Position numbers and translations under genes: made by a program. DNA of 64,000 bases, taken from NCBI RefSeq assembly GCF_000717645.1, contig NZ_JNZZ01000042.1, positions 7,000 to 70,999 on the forward strand, in the 5' to 3' direction. Of the stretch, positions 49,835 to 60,587 are shown piece by piece (the stretch's first letter is position 1; the number at the start of each line of letters is the position of its first letter). The notes under the pieces were generated by a model, which was not told the origin of the DNA, searched no databases, and saw nothing but the letters and a program-made list of their open reading frames with translations. This stretch comes from Streptomyces californicus (GTDB lineage: Bacteria; Actinomycetota; Actinomycetes; Streptomycetales; Streptomycetaceae).

Positions 49835-50038
49835 ATGTGCCAGCACCAGCCACCCTGCCCCACCGCTGACTCACCCGACCGGGAGGCCGCCCGTCTGACG
49901 GCCCACCACCCCGAACAGGGCTGGAGCCTCCTGTGCAACGGCGTCCTGCTCTTCGAGGACACCGGCGAGCTGCTGCCCGACGGGCAGATCATCGCCCCGC
50001 ACCGGCCGCTGGCGGGCCGCGTGGTACGGGCCGCCTGA
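49835..50038 (+). CDS. DUF5999 family small protein
   Basis: 67-aa protein of the Streptomyces DUF5999 family. The typical start CQHQPPCPTADSPDREAARL has two Cys and one His suggestive of metal binding. It continues HHPEQGWSLLCNGVLLFEDT and ELLPDGQIIAPHR. Function unknown. ATG 49835 gives the family N-terminus; an ATG 19 codons upstream in the same frame is less likely. Confidence 0.85.
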   Translation: MCQHQPPCPTADSPDREAARLTAHHPEQGWSLLCNGVLLFEDTGELLPDGQIIAPHRPLAGRVVRAA

Positions 50039-50056
50039 CCGGGGCCGTACGGACGA

Positions 50057-50090
50057 GGGGCCGGCCCGGAGAGAACTCCGCACCGGCCCC
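50057..50090. terminator. Hairpin between convergent DUF5999 and gcvP genes
   Basis: GGGGCCGG (50057-50064) pairs with CCGGCCCC (50083-50090). Probably bidirectional. Confidence 0.7.
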
Positions 50091-50144
50091 GACGCTTGCC
50101 CGGCGCGCGCCGCGCTCACGGCGCACGCCTCACGACAGGCTCGC

Positions 50145-53030
<2,886 letters not shown>

Positions 53031-53092
53031 GATGGAGGCCTCCTGGTCTGCCACGACCTGCGAGGGGCACCGCGGCGCGGGTGCCCGGACGG

Positions 53093-53312
53093 CCTCCCCC
53101 TCTGTCATCTCAACCTGAGAGCTTCACCGGCCCGCCCGGAGGCACGCCGGCTTTCACCGTCGGTGAGGGTCGGGTCCGTCCGGGCCTGAGCCCGCACGCA
53201 TCCGCCCTGCTTTCCAGAGTGACCTCGTCCGTGCGGTACGGGGGCCTGAGAGATTCCGGGGAGGATTTGCTCCTTCGGCGCCTCCGGATTCCGCACCGGA
53301 GGCTCTCCCGCA
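53093..53312 (-). promoter_or_regulatory. Tandem glycine riboswitch in the gcvP leader
   Basis: On the minus strand the leader reads GCGGGAGAGCCTC, GCCGAAGGAGCAAATCCTCC and AATCTCTCAGGCCCCCGTACC, then ACTCTGGAAAGCAGG. These are hallmarks of a type I glycine aptamer. A second aptamer follows with CACCGACGGTGAAAGCC and GGTGAAGCTCTCAGGT, ending GACAGAGGGGGAGG. Both lie directly upstream of gcvP (63 bases before the ATG). Glycine binding and activation of gcvP is the known behaviour of this class. Confidence 0.9.
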
Positions 53313-53452
53313 CGGGGTCAGCAGCCACTGCCAGCCTACCAGCGGCCCCCGAACCGGAGCTCTCGAGTGGCCGACCTCGCGGATCTGCACTTCTGTGGTG
53401 CTGGTGGGGCATCGCGGACCACCGTGAGCAGCCGCGACCAGTGGGAGGCACC

Positions 53453-53824
53453 GTGCAGACCGATATCGATCCGCGTCGCCTGATCGGCCGCAAGGCCTTC
53501 GATCGCAAGGGCGCCAAGATCGGAACGGTGGATGAGGTCTATCTCGACGACGCGACGGGCGTACCCGAATGGGCGGCCGTGCGCACCGGACTGTTCAGCA
53601 GGGACGCCTTCGTCCCGCTGGAGCCCAGCGAATTCGAAGGGGACGCGCTGCGCGTCCCCTTCGACCGGGCGTTGATCAAGGGCGCGCCGGACTTCGGCGT
53701 CGGGCGGCACCTCTCCCCCGAGCAGGAGTTGCAGCTCTACCGCCACTACGGGCTGGACAACCCGCCCGCGGCCGGGTCCGGCCCGGACCGGGACTTCGGC
53801 AGGCTGGCGGGCCAGGAGGAGTAG
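53453..53824 (+). CDS. PRC-barrel domain protein
   Basis: Protein of 123 aa with an N-terminal PRC-barrel (RLIGRKAFDRKGAKIGTVDE, VYLDDATGVPEWAAVRTGLF, PFDRALIKGAPDFGVGRHLS). It then has a short C-tail ending RDFGRLAGQEE. PRC barrels bind RNA or proteins and occur in stress and photosynthetic contexts; role unknown. GTG 53453 follows GGGAGGCACC. Its 3' end overlaps the 3' end of dinB on the opposite strand by 79 bases. Confidence 0.88.
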   Translation: MQTDIDPRRLIGRKAFDRKGAKIGTVDEVYLDDATGVPEWAAVRTGLFSRDAFVPLEPSEFEGDALRVPFDRALIKGAPDFGVGRHLSPEQELQLYRHYGLDNPPAAGSGPDRDFGRLAGQEE

Positions 53825-55206
53825 TCGGGCGGTTCGCGGACGAGCGGCAACGGGTCGGCGGGGAGCAGCCGCGGATCGTCGACGCGGAAGGTCAGCACCC
53901 GGCCGGGGGCGCTCCACGGCTGCTCGAACCGGACGGTGACCCGCCCGACGCCGCTGCCCTGCACCCAGCCGTGTCCGTGCGCCTCGTGGTGGACGTCGTG
54001 CCCGGCGGGCCAGCGCCGGGCGGCGAGCGGCTCGGAGGGCTCCTCCGGCTCGGGCTCCGGCTCGCTCTCCCGTCCGCCGTCCCCCCCGGCCGGTTCCCGC
54101 TCCTCCACGGCCCGGCGGGCGAGCTCCCGGGCGTCGGCGGCCTGGGCGAACAGGTCCTCCTGGGTGAAGTCGGCGAGCCCCGTGACACCGACCCCCAGAA
54201 GCCGTACGCCGCCCGTGGTGTCCACGGACTCCAGCAGCCGCCCGGCCGCCTCGCGCACCACCGTGGGGTCGTCCGTGGGCCCTCTGAGGGTCTCGGAGCG
54301 GGTCAGCGTGGAGAAGTCGTAGCGCCGCACCTTCAGCACCACCGTGCGGCCCGACCGGTCGGCGGCCCGCAGCCGCTCCACGCACCGGACGGCGAGCCGC
54401 TCCACCTCGGCCCGTACCCGCACCCGGTCGTGCAGGTCCACGTCGAAGGTATCCTCCACCGATACGGACTTGGCGTCCCGCTCGGCGACCACGGGCCGGT
54501 CGTCGAGGCCCAGCGCCATCCGGTGGAGCCCGTGGCCGTGGGCCTTGCCGACCAGTCGTACGAGCTCCGCCTCTCCGGCCTCCGCCAGGTCGTGGACGGT
54601 GGTCATGCCGGCGCGCCGGAGATGGTCGCCGGTGGCCGGCCCGACCCCCGGCAGCACGCGGACCGACAGGGGGGCCAGCAGATCCCGTTCGGTGCCGGGC
54701 TCGATGAGGACGAGGCCGTCCGGCTTGGCCTGCTCCGAGGCGATCTTGGCGAGCATCTTGGAGCCCGCGAGTCCGACGGAGCCGCTGAGACCCGTCACCG
54801 CGTGGATGGCCGCCCGCAGCCCCTCCCCCGTCGCGCGGGCCGAGGCCGCGTCGTCCGCCGTCCCCCCGGCCTCCAGGTCCACGAACGCCTCGTCCAGGCT
54901 CAACGGTTCCACCAGGGGCGACAGCCGTCCCAGCAGGCCCATCACCTGCTCGCTCACCGTGCGGTACAGGGAGAAGCGGGGCACCAGATACGCCGCGTTG
55001 GGCGCGAGCCGCCGGGCCTGCGCGGTGGGCATCGCCGAGTGCACCCCGAGCCGCCGGGCCTCGTACGAGGCGGTGGCGACCACGCCCCGGGGTCCGAGGC
55101 CGCCCACCACGACCGCCTTGCCGCGCAGACTCGGTTTAGCCGCCTGCTCCGCCGACGCGTAGAAGGCGTCCATGTCCAGGTGGAGGATGGTGGGCGCGGG
55201 TCTCAC
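53746..55206 (-). CDS. dinB: DNA polymerase IV (Y family)
   Basis: Translesion DNA polymerase, 486 aa. Catalytic acids are in LHLDMDAFYASAEQA and SLDEAFVDLEA. The little-finger region includes SVEDTFDVDLHDRVRVRAEV. The C-terminal ~120 residues are an actinobacterial extension rich in Glu/Pro (EPEPEPEEPSEPL), ending in a beta-type module (TVRFEQPWSAPGRVLTFRVD) not found in short DinB. No canonical beta-clamp peptide was identified. GTG 55206 is used as start. The gene overlaps the PRC-barrel gene tail-to-tail. Confidence 0.93.
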   Translation of the reverse strand: MRPAPTILHLDMDAFYASAEQAAKPSLRGKAVVVGGLGPRGVVATASYEARRLGVHSAMPTAQARRLAPNAAYLVPRFSLYRTVSEQVMGLLGRLSPLVEPLSLDEAFVDLEAGGTADDAASARATGEGLRAAIHAVTGLSGSVGLAGSKMLAKIASEQAKPDGLVLIEPGTERDLLAPLSVRVLPGVGPATGDHLRRAGMTTVHDLAEAGEAELVRLVGKAHGHGLHRMALGLDDRPVVAERDAKSVSVEDTFDVDLHDRVRVRAEVERLAVRCVERLRAADRSGRTVVLKVRRYDFSTLTRSETLRGPTDDPTVVREAAGRLLESVDTTGGVRLLGVGVTGLADFTQEDLFAQAADARELARRAVEEREPAGGDGGRESEPEPEPEEPSEPLAARRWPAGHDVHHEAHGHGWVQGSGVGRVTVRFEQPWSAPGRVLTFRVDDPRLLPADPLPLVREPPDYSSWPASLPKSRSGPDPAAGGLSSP

Positions 55207-55236
55207 ACCGTCGATGCTGCCCTACGGCACTGACAA

Positions 55237-55276
55237 CGGGACGGTCCGGCGCCCCGTGGGGTGCCGGACCGTCCCG
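55237..55276 (-). terminator. Hairpin terminator between MerR gene and dinB
   Basis: A 19-bp stem with one G-T pair (55237-55255 with 55258-55276) lies downstream of the MerR-type regulator on the minus strand and upstream of dinB. It ends the operon running from 59-60 kb. Confidence 0.85.
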
Positions 55277-55353
55277 TCTCCGTACCGCTGTCGCGTGCTC
55301 CGTACCGCTGTCGCCCCGTGCTCGGCGTCCCGGCCTCGGACCGCGCGGCCCGC

Positions 55354-55980
55354 TCAGACCGCGCGGTTGCGCCGCCGGGCCAGTTCGTCCGCGGGGTTGT
55401 GGCCGACCAGGGTCTCGCCGGTGTCGACGCGCTCACCGTGCAACTGCGAGAGCGCCGCGTCCACGTCGCGCCAGACGACGCCGACGGCGATCCCGAAGAC
55501 GCCCTGGCCGCCCTGGAGGAGACTGACGACCTCGTCGGGGGACGAGCACTCGTAGACCGTGGCCCCGTCGCTCATCAGCGTCATGCGCTCCAGGTCCTGG
55601 AAACCCCGGGCCCGCAGATGCTGGACCGTGGTGCGGATGTTCTGCAGCGCGACCCCGGTGTTTAGGAACCGCTTGACGATCTTGAGGAGGACCACGTCCC
55701 GGAAGCTGTAGAGACGCTGGGTCCCCGACCCGTAGGCCGGACGCACGCTGGGCTCCACCAGTCCCGTACGGGCCCAGTAGTCCAACTGGCGGTACGTGAT
55801 CCCCGCCGCCGCGCACGCCGTGGGTCCGCGGTAGCCGATGTCGTCGCCACCGCTCGCCGCAGACCTGCCGCCCCCTGCCACCGGCGCCGGCTGAACCGGC
55901 TGCCTGATGGCGTGGTCGGCTCCACTGCCGTGCTGCGTGTACGGCCCGCCCGCCGCCGTACCGTCGCCGCTGCTTCTCAC
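55354..55980 (-). CDS. MerR-family regulator (Rv1830-like)
   Basis: MerR regulator of 208 aa. The N-terminal ~50 residues are low complexity. The HTH (GYRGPTACAAAGITYRQLDY, WARTGLVEPSVRPAYGSGTQ) is followed by LYSFRDVVLLKIVKRFLNTG. A C-terminal helical domain contains LRARGFQDLERMTLMSDGAT. Its place downstream of ftsR and the DUF151 nuclease matches mycobacterial Rv1830. Its target is unknown; Rv1830 homologs have been linked to growth control. GTG 55980 follows GGACGGAGGTCGGC. Confidence 0.88.
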   Translation of the reverse strand: MRSSGDGTAAGGPYTQHGSGADHAIRQPVQPAPVAGGGRSAASGGDDIGYRGPTACAAAGITYRQLDYWARTGLVEPSVRPAYGSGTQRLYSFRDVVLLKIVKRFLNTGVALQNIRTTVQHLRARGFQDLERMTLMSDGATVYECSSPDEVVSLLQGGQGVFGIAVGVVWRDVDAALSQLHGERVDTGETLVGHNPADELARRRNRAV

Positions 55981-56149
55981 GCCGACCTCCGTCCTTGACC
56001 TGCCCACTCGAAGGTAGGCAGTCACTCGGGGTGCGTCAACGATCGCCACACTCGGCACGCCGAGTGATAATCACCCTGAGGGTGGTTTCCCGTGTCTCAC
56101 CAACGGGAAAGGCTTGCCGGATGCGCTGACGACACCCTTGCCGGGACGG

Positions 56150-56623
56150 TCACTGGCTGTTCGTACCGAAGTCCTCCGGAGAGATCTGGTCGAGGAATTC
56201 GCGGAATTTCTCCACCTCGTCCTCCTGCTCGTCGGGGATCGCGATGCCCGCGTCGTCCAGCACGCCGTCACTGCCGTAGATCGGCGTTCCGGTCCGCAGG
56301 GCGAGCGCTATGGCGTCGGAGGGCCTGGCGCTCACCTCGACTCCGCCGGCGAAGACGAGCTCCGCGTAGAAGACCCCTTCGCGAAGGTCCGTGATGCGGA
56401 CCTCGGTGAGCTCCTGGCCCAGGGCCTCGAGCACATCCTTGAACAGGTCATGGGTCAGCGGCCGGGGAGGCGCCATGCCCTGCTGGGCGAAGGCGATCGC
56501 GGTCGCCTCCCCCGGACCGATCCAAATGGGGAGGTACCGGTCGCCTCCCACTTCACGCAGGAGAACGATCGGTTGGTTGGAGGGCATTTCCACCCGGACA
56601 CCGACAACGTCAAGCTCGTTCAC
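56150..56623 (-). CDS. Bifunctional nuclease family protein (DUF151)
   Basis: DUF151 protein of 157 aa. Conserved stretches are LDVVGVRVEMPSNQPIVLLR, RYLPIWIGPGEATAIAFAQQ, FYAELVFAGGVEVSARPSDA and IALALRTGTPIYG. Family members have reported RNase/DNase activity in plants, but the bacterial role is not defined. It corresponds to Rv1829 in the mycobacterial order. GTG 56623 is the start. Lies between the two MerR genes on the same strand. Confidence 0.92.
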   Translation of the reverse strand: MNELDVVGVRVEMPSNQPIVLLREVGGDRYLPIWIGPGEATAIAFAQQGMAPPRPLTHDLFKDVLEALGQELTEVRITDLREGVFYAELVFAGGVEVSARPSDAIALALRTGTPIYGSDGVLDDAGIAIPDEQEDEVEKFREFLDQISPEDFGTNSQ

Positions 56624-56676
56624 ACAGCAACCCTAGGACGTGCTCGCCATGTTTGGGTAGTCGGGATCCGCCGAGG

Positions 56677-57420
56677 TCAGTGCAGACGGCTGCGCAGAGC
56701 GCTCTGCACGAGGGCCGCGTGCAGCCTCACGGACAGCTCGGCAAGCTCGTTCGCGGTGGCTTCCGCATGGGCCCTGGTCTGCGGATTGCGGTGCCGCCGC
56801 AGGGGCGCGACCAGCTGCTCCACGAGCCCCGCCTCACGGTCGGCGGAGGCCCGCATGGCGCGAAGATGACGCGGCTCCAGACCGAATCGCCCCAGGTCCG
56901 CCACCAGCTTGGCGACGGTCACCATATCGGTGTCGTAGCCCCCGTCCGGGGACGGGACGATGAGCCCGTAGGACTCCCACTCGGCCAGCCGGTCCTCGTC
57001 GACCTCGGCGGCCGCCAAGAGTTCGGCCCGCCCGATCCGGGCGGCGGTCGCCGCTCCGGTGTCGGCGTCCCACACCCCGTCGGACAGATCCCGCCGTTCG
57101 CCGGGCGAGGGGAGAACGGGCCGCTCGCCCCGGGCCAGCGCGTCCAGGTGCTCCCGGATGACCTTCAGCGGAAGGTAGTGGTCCCGCTGCATACGGAGCA
57201 CCTGCGCCAGGCGCTCCACATCACCCGGAGTGAACTTCCGGTATCCGGAAGGGGTGCGCTGCGGCTCGACGAGCCCCTCGGCCTCCAGGAACCGGATCTT
57301 GGAGATGGTGACTTCGGGAAACTCCTCGCGCAGCTGGATGAGCACCGTTCCGATGCTCATCGGGCGCGCTTCCGCGGAGGCGGTGCCGTTTCCGGCACCG
57401 CCTGTCGGTGTTCGCAGCAT
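56677..57420 (-). CDS. ftsR: FtsR-like MerR regulator
   Basis: MerR-type protein of 247 aa. HTH: SIGTVLIQLREEFPEVTISK, IRFLEAEGLVEPQRTPSGYR and KFTPGDVERLAQVLRMQRDH. A second helical domain follows (~residues 125-245; LLAAAEVDEDRLAEWESYGL). The family (Rv1828 and Corynebacterium FtsR) activates ftsZ and links division to growth; direct evidence here is family and synteny. ATG 57420 follows GGAGGAAGGCCC. It lies 41 bases after the FHA gene and is probably co-transcribed with it. Confidence 0.9.
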   Translation of the reverse strand: MLRTPTGGAGNGTASAEARPMSIGTVLIQLREEFPEVTISKIRFLEAEGLVEPQRTPSGYRKFTPGDVERLAQVLRMQRDHYLPLKVIREHLDALARGERPVLPSPGERRDLSDGVWDADTGAATAARIGRAELLAAAEVDEDRLAEWESYGLIVPSPDGGYDTDMVTVAKLVADLGRFGLEPRHLRAMRASADREAGLVEQLVAPLRRHRNPQTRAHAEATANELAELSVRLHAALVQSALRSRLH

Positions 57421-57461
57421 GGGCCTTCCTCCGGGTCCCCCCGGACCAGGTCCGGGGCTGG

Positions 57462-58241
57462 TCACACGCCCCGCGGGCTCGCATAGAAGACCAGCCGGTA
57501 CTTTCCGATCTGGACTTCGTCGCCGTTGGACAGCGGGACCGAATCGATGCGCTCGCGGTTGACGTAGGTGCCGTTGAGGCTGCCGACATCACCCACGGTG
57601 AAGCTACCGTCCGGGTTCCTGCGGAACTCCACATGACGCCGCGACACGGTCACGTCGTCGAGAAAGATGTCGCTCTGCGGGTGACGGCCGGCCGTGGTGA
57701 GGTCGCTGTCGAGCAGAAAGCGGCTGCCGGAGTTCGGACCGCGGCGCACGACCAGCAGCGCCGAACCGGCCGGCAGGGCGTCGACCGCGGCCTGGGCCTC
57801 CGGAGAGAGCGACGGCGCGGCGGTCTGGCCCGTCGCCTCCGCCTCGTACGCCTCAAGACCCGAGATGGAGATCGTGGACGTCGTCTCCGAGGGGCGCTCG
57901 GGAACGCCACCCCTCAGCGGAGCGCCGCAGTTCGAGCAGAACTTGCTGCCCGCCGCGTTGCGGTGGCCGCACCTCGTACAGACCGGCATCGACGCGCCCT
58001 CCGGGGTGAACCCTCCACCGGCGCTGGCGGCCGATGGTGCGCCGAAACCTATGCCTCCGGCACCGGCCGGGTCAACGGACGACACGCCGTCACCCCCCGG
58101 GGCTCCGGACACCTCGTCACGGAAGAGCGGGCGCTCCGCTTCCTGCTCCTCGGCCTGGCCGTGGCGCGGAGCGCGGTGGCGGGCAGCACTGTTGCTGTCC
58201 TCGCGTGCACTCTTCCCGAACAACTTCGCAAACAACTTCAC
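57462..58241 (-). CDS. garA: FHA-domain protein, GarA-like, with N-terminal zinc ribbon
   Basis: Protein of 259 aa. A Cys4 zinc ribbon (CTRCGHRNAAGSKFCSNCG, residues ~88-106) is followed by the phospho-acceptor motif ETTSTIS (~119-125). An FHA domain comes next (~155-250; LTTAGRHPQSDIFLDDVTVS, RRHVEFRRNPDG, GDVGSLNGTYVNRERI). In mycobacteria GarA is phosphorylated by PknG/PknB at the TT motif and inhibits glutamate-metabolism enzymes. The motif is kept here, so the same switch is likely. The N-terminal ~85 residues are extra compared with short GarA. GTG 58241 follows AAGGGGAATCGCCC. Confidence 0.9.
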   Translation of the reverse strand: MKLFAKLFGKSAREDSNSAARHRAPRHGQAEEQEAERPLFRDEVSGAPGGDGVSSVDPAGAGGIGFGAPSAASAGGGFTPEGASMPVCTRCGHRNAAGSKFCSNCGAPLRGGVPERPSETTSTISISGLEAYEAEATGQTAAPSLSPEAQAAVDALPAGSALLVVRRGPNSGSRFLLDSDLTTAGRHPQSDIFLDDVTVSRRHVEFRRNPDGSFTVGDVGSLNGTYVNRERIDSVPLSNGDEVQIGKYRLVFYASPRGV

Positions 58242-58431
58242 GGGCGATTCCCCTTGACCGACATAGACCCGCCCGTGGGGCAGGACGAACCATGATTGAA
58301 CACACCTGCCGACCCGGACATCTTCACAACGTCCGTATCCACCCGACAGTTTCCACCACGCACCACCAATCCGGTGCGCCGACCCCCCGCAACCGTCCGA
58401 CCCGGTCCCCCGACCCTCCCGCTCGCCCGGA

Positions 58432-59241
58432 TCACGGCGTTGACGACCGAGCGTAGTCAGGCCGCTGCGCCGGTCGCAAGGCGTCAACGACGATGTCGTC
58501 GGACTGTTCCACCAGTACGGTGGCCTGCTCCTTCTCCAGCGTCTGGACGACACCGCCGGGGATGTTGAGCGCGGGCTCCAGATCCTGCGGCTTGCCGATG
58601 ACCGAGAACTCGTACGGCGCCTCGATCTTCTTCCCGTCCACCTGTACGTCACCGGCGTCCCCGGAGAAATACGTATTGGCCACCACACGCACCCCGTTGA
58701 CCTCGATGGCCTCAGCACCCGCAGCGCGGAGCTCCTGGAGGGCGTCGAGCAGCATGTCCGGGGCGACCGCGCCCGAGGGGTCGGTGATCGTCAGCGTGAT
58801 GCCGGGGCCCTCCGCGGCCACCGTGCCCGCGAGGATGCCGAGCTGACGCTCCTTCTCCAGCGTCTGCTTCCGGGCCTCCTCGGCCTGGTCCGAGCTGTTC
58901 TCCAGCTCGGCGCGCTGGTCCTCCAGGCGCTGCTTCTCGTCCTCCAGGCGCTGCGTCCGGTCGTCGACCTCGTCGAGGATGCGGACCAGGTCCTCCTGCC
59001 GGGCGCCGCGCAGAGCGCTGTCGTCGCTGGTCGACCGCACCTGGATGGCCAGCCCCAGACCAAGCCCGAACAGCAGCACGGCGACGATGAGTTGGGCCCG
59101 GCTCAGCCGCGGCGGCCACAGCCCCGCCTTGAGCCGCTGCCGTCCGGTCACCTCTTGGGCGGGCGGCTGCGGGGGTCCGTCGGGGGCGGCATGCGCGCCG
59201 CCGTCGGGCTGTTCGCTGCGGGGGTTCTGGTCGTTGTTCAT
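58432..59241 (-). CDS. DUF881 family membrane protein (second copy)
   Basis: Protein of 269 aa. A cytoplasmic Pro/Gln-rich N-tail precedes one membrane helix (AQLIVAVLLFGLGLGLAIQV). A coiled coil follows (DDRTQRLEDEKQRLEDQRAE), then a DUF881 domain (LLDALQELRAAGAEAIEVNG, VRVVANTYFS, YEFSVIGKPQDLEPALNIPG). The C-terminal part faces outside. DUF881 proteins are linked to cell division in actinobacteria and related Gram positives. It lies 5 bases after the small basic protein gene, so co-translation is likely. ATG 59241 is the start. Confidence 0.9.
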   Translation of the reverse strand: MNNDQNPRSEQPDGGAHAAPDGPPQPPAQEVTGRQRLKAGLWPPRLSRAQLIVAVLLFGLGLGLAIQVRSTSDDSALRGARQEDLVRILDEVDDRTQRLEDEKQRLEDQRAELENSSDQAEEARKQTLEKERQLGILAGTVAAEGPGITLTITDPSGAVAPDMLLDALQELRAAGAEAIEVNGVRVVANTYFSGDAGDVQVDGKKIEAPYEFSVIGKPQDLEPALNIPGGVVQTLEKEQATVLVEQSDDIVVDALRPAQRPDYARSSTP

Positions 59242-59246
59242 CGGCC

Positions 59247-59579
59247 TCAAGCCCGGAAGACGTGCCGGCGGATGGCGGCGGCGTTGGAGAAGATCCGGAT
59301 GCCGAGCACGACCACCACACCCGTGGAGAGCTGGGCGCCGACGCCCAGCTTGTCGCCGAGGAAGACGATCAGCGCGGCCACCACGACGTTGGAGAGGAAC
59401 GAGACCACGAAGACCTTGTCCACGAAGATGCCGTCGAGCATGGCCCGCAGACCTCCGAAGACGGCGTCGAGCGCGGCGACCACCGCGATCGGCAGGTAGG
59501 GCTCGACCACCGCCGGTACCTCGGGCCGGACCAACAGTCCGACCACGACTCCCACGACGAGGCCCAGTACGGCGATCAC
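59247..59579 (-). CDS. Small basic protein SBP (DUF1290), membrane
   Basis: Membrane protein of 110 aa with three to four helices (IAVLGLVVGVVVGLLV, LPIAVVAALDAVFGGLRAM, VFVVSFLSNVVVAALIVFLG). It has a basic tail and corresponds to Rv1824-type small basic protein. It lies between the two DUF881 genes with a GTGA overlap to the upstream one and a 5-base gap to the next. The three probably form a membrane complex near the septum, inferred from conserved gene order. Confidence 0.9.
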   Translation of the reverse strand: MIAVLGLVVGVVVGLLVRPEVPAVVEPYLPIAVVAALDAVFGGLRAMLDGIFVDKVFVVSFLSNVVVAALIVFLGDKLGVGAQLSTGVVVVLGIRIFSNAAAIRRHVFRA

Positions 59580-60490
59580 GATGTGCCCTTCCCTGTGTCT
59601 GCCGCACCGCTGTCGGCGGCCTTCGGCTCTGCTGTACGGACGATCAGGCTCGGGGCGGCCGGAAGCCGTACCTTCGCCTGTTCGGAGATGCTGGTGCGAA
59701 TGTCGAAGCTCTCCTTGAGCGCCTGGAGGTACTGGCCGTCGGCACTGTCCCCGAAGACGGTCGCGAGCTTCTTGCCGTCCCCCACCGCGAACACCGTGTA
59801 CGGCGGCACGAGCGGCCTGTTGTCGACCAGTATGGCGTCTCCGGCGGCCCGGATGGCCGACAGCGCGGTCAGCCTTTGCCCGTTGATGGCGATGGCCTCG
59901 GCCCCGGATTCCCACAGGCCGTTGACGACCCGCTGCATGTCCCGGTCGCGTACCCGTCCGGTGTCGGCGAAGCCCGAGGAATCGCGTGGTCCGCCCCCGC
60001 CCTGGTCGGTGTCCTTCGCGTCGTCGACCACCAGCTTCACACCGGGTCCTTCGACGGGCGTCGCGCCGGACAGCAGGGCCACGAGCTGGCCCTGGTCGCC
60101 CCCGTGCCGCTCCAGGGCCTTGCGCTGACGTTCGCTCACGTCGGAGCGGAGTGCGTCGACATCGGACTCCAGAGTGTCGGCGGCCTCCGTCTCCGCGTCG
60201 ATGCGGTCGATCAGCTCCTCGCGCTCCTTGGCGACGACGGGCGCGGAGATCCGTGCCTCGGCCGCGCCGAGCGTGACCACGAGGGCGGCCACCACCAGCC
60301 CGGCGGCCAGGCCGAGCTTCGACCTGAGCGTACGGGGCAGCCCCGCGCTCCCGTCGGCCCTGCGCCGGGCCGACGCCTCCGCGTAGCCGTCGTCGAGGCT
60401 GTGGTCCATCACGTTGTTCAGCAGTGACATGGACGCGTCGGGGCGTGCGGGCGGCGAGGGGGTGCTCCGATCGGGGGACGGCTGCGACAT
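59576..60490 (-). CDS. DUF881 family membrane protein (first copy)
   Basis: Protein of ~304 aa. A basic cytoplasmic tail precedes one membrane helix (LGLAAGLVVAALVVTLGAAE). A coiled coil follows (REELIDRIDAETEAADTLES), then a DUF881 domain (MQRVVNGLWESGAEAIAING, YTVFAVGDGKKLATVFGDS). It is the first gene of the DUF881-SBP-DUF881 unit. ATG 60490 (SQPSPDR) is used, but no ribosome site is visible; an ATG at 60430 (SLLNNVM) is an alternative. The transcript is separated from the upstream pyrophosphorylase by a strong hairpin, so it has its own promoter. Confidence 0.88.
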   Translation of the reverse strand: MSQPSPDRSTPSPPARPDASMSLLNNVMDHSLDDGYAEASARRRADGSAGLPRTLRSKLGLAAGLVVAALVVTLGAAEARISAPVVAKEREELIDRIDAETEAADTLESDVDALRSDVSERQRKALERHGGDQGQLVALLSGATPVEGPGVKLVVDDAKDTDQGGGGPRDSSGFADTGRVRDRDMQRVVNGLWESGAEAIAINGQRLTALSAIRAAGDAILVDNRPLVPPYTVFAVGDGKKLATVFGDSADGQYLQALKESFDIRTSISEQAKVRLPAAPSLIVRTAEPKAADSGAADTGKGTS

Positions 60491-60536
60491 GCCGCACATC
60501 GTCGCACGTCATCATGGCTGCCGCCGAATGGCCCCA

Positions 60537-60580
60537 CCGGTGCGCCGCGGCCTCCGGTGCGGAAGGCCGCGGCGCACCGG
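60537..60580 (-). terminator. Hairpin terminator after the guanylyltransferase gene
   Basis: A 17-bp perfect inverted repeat (60537-60553 with 60564-60580) has a 10-base loop, 7 bases after the stop codon of the minus-strand gene. Confidence 0.85.
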
Positions 60581-60587
60581 TCGGGGG

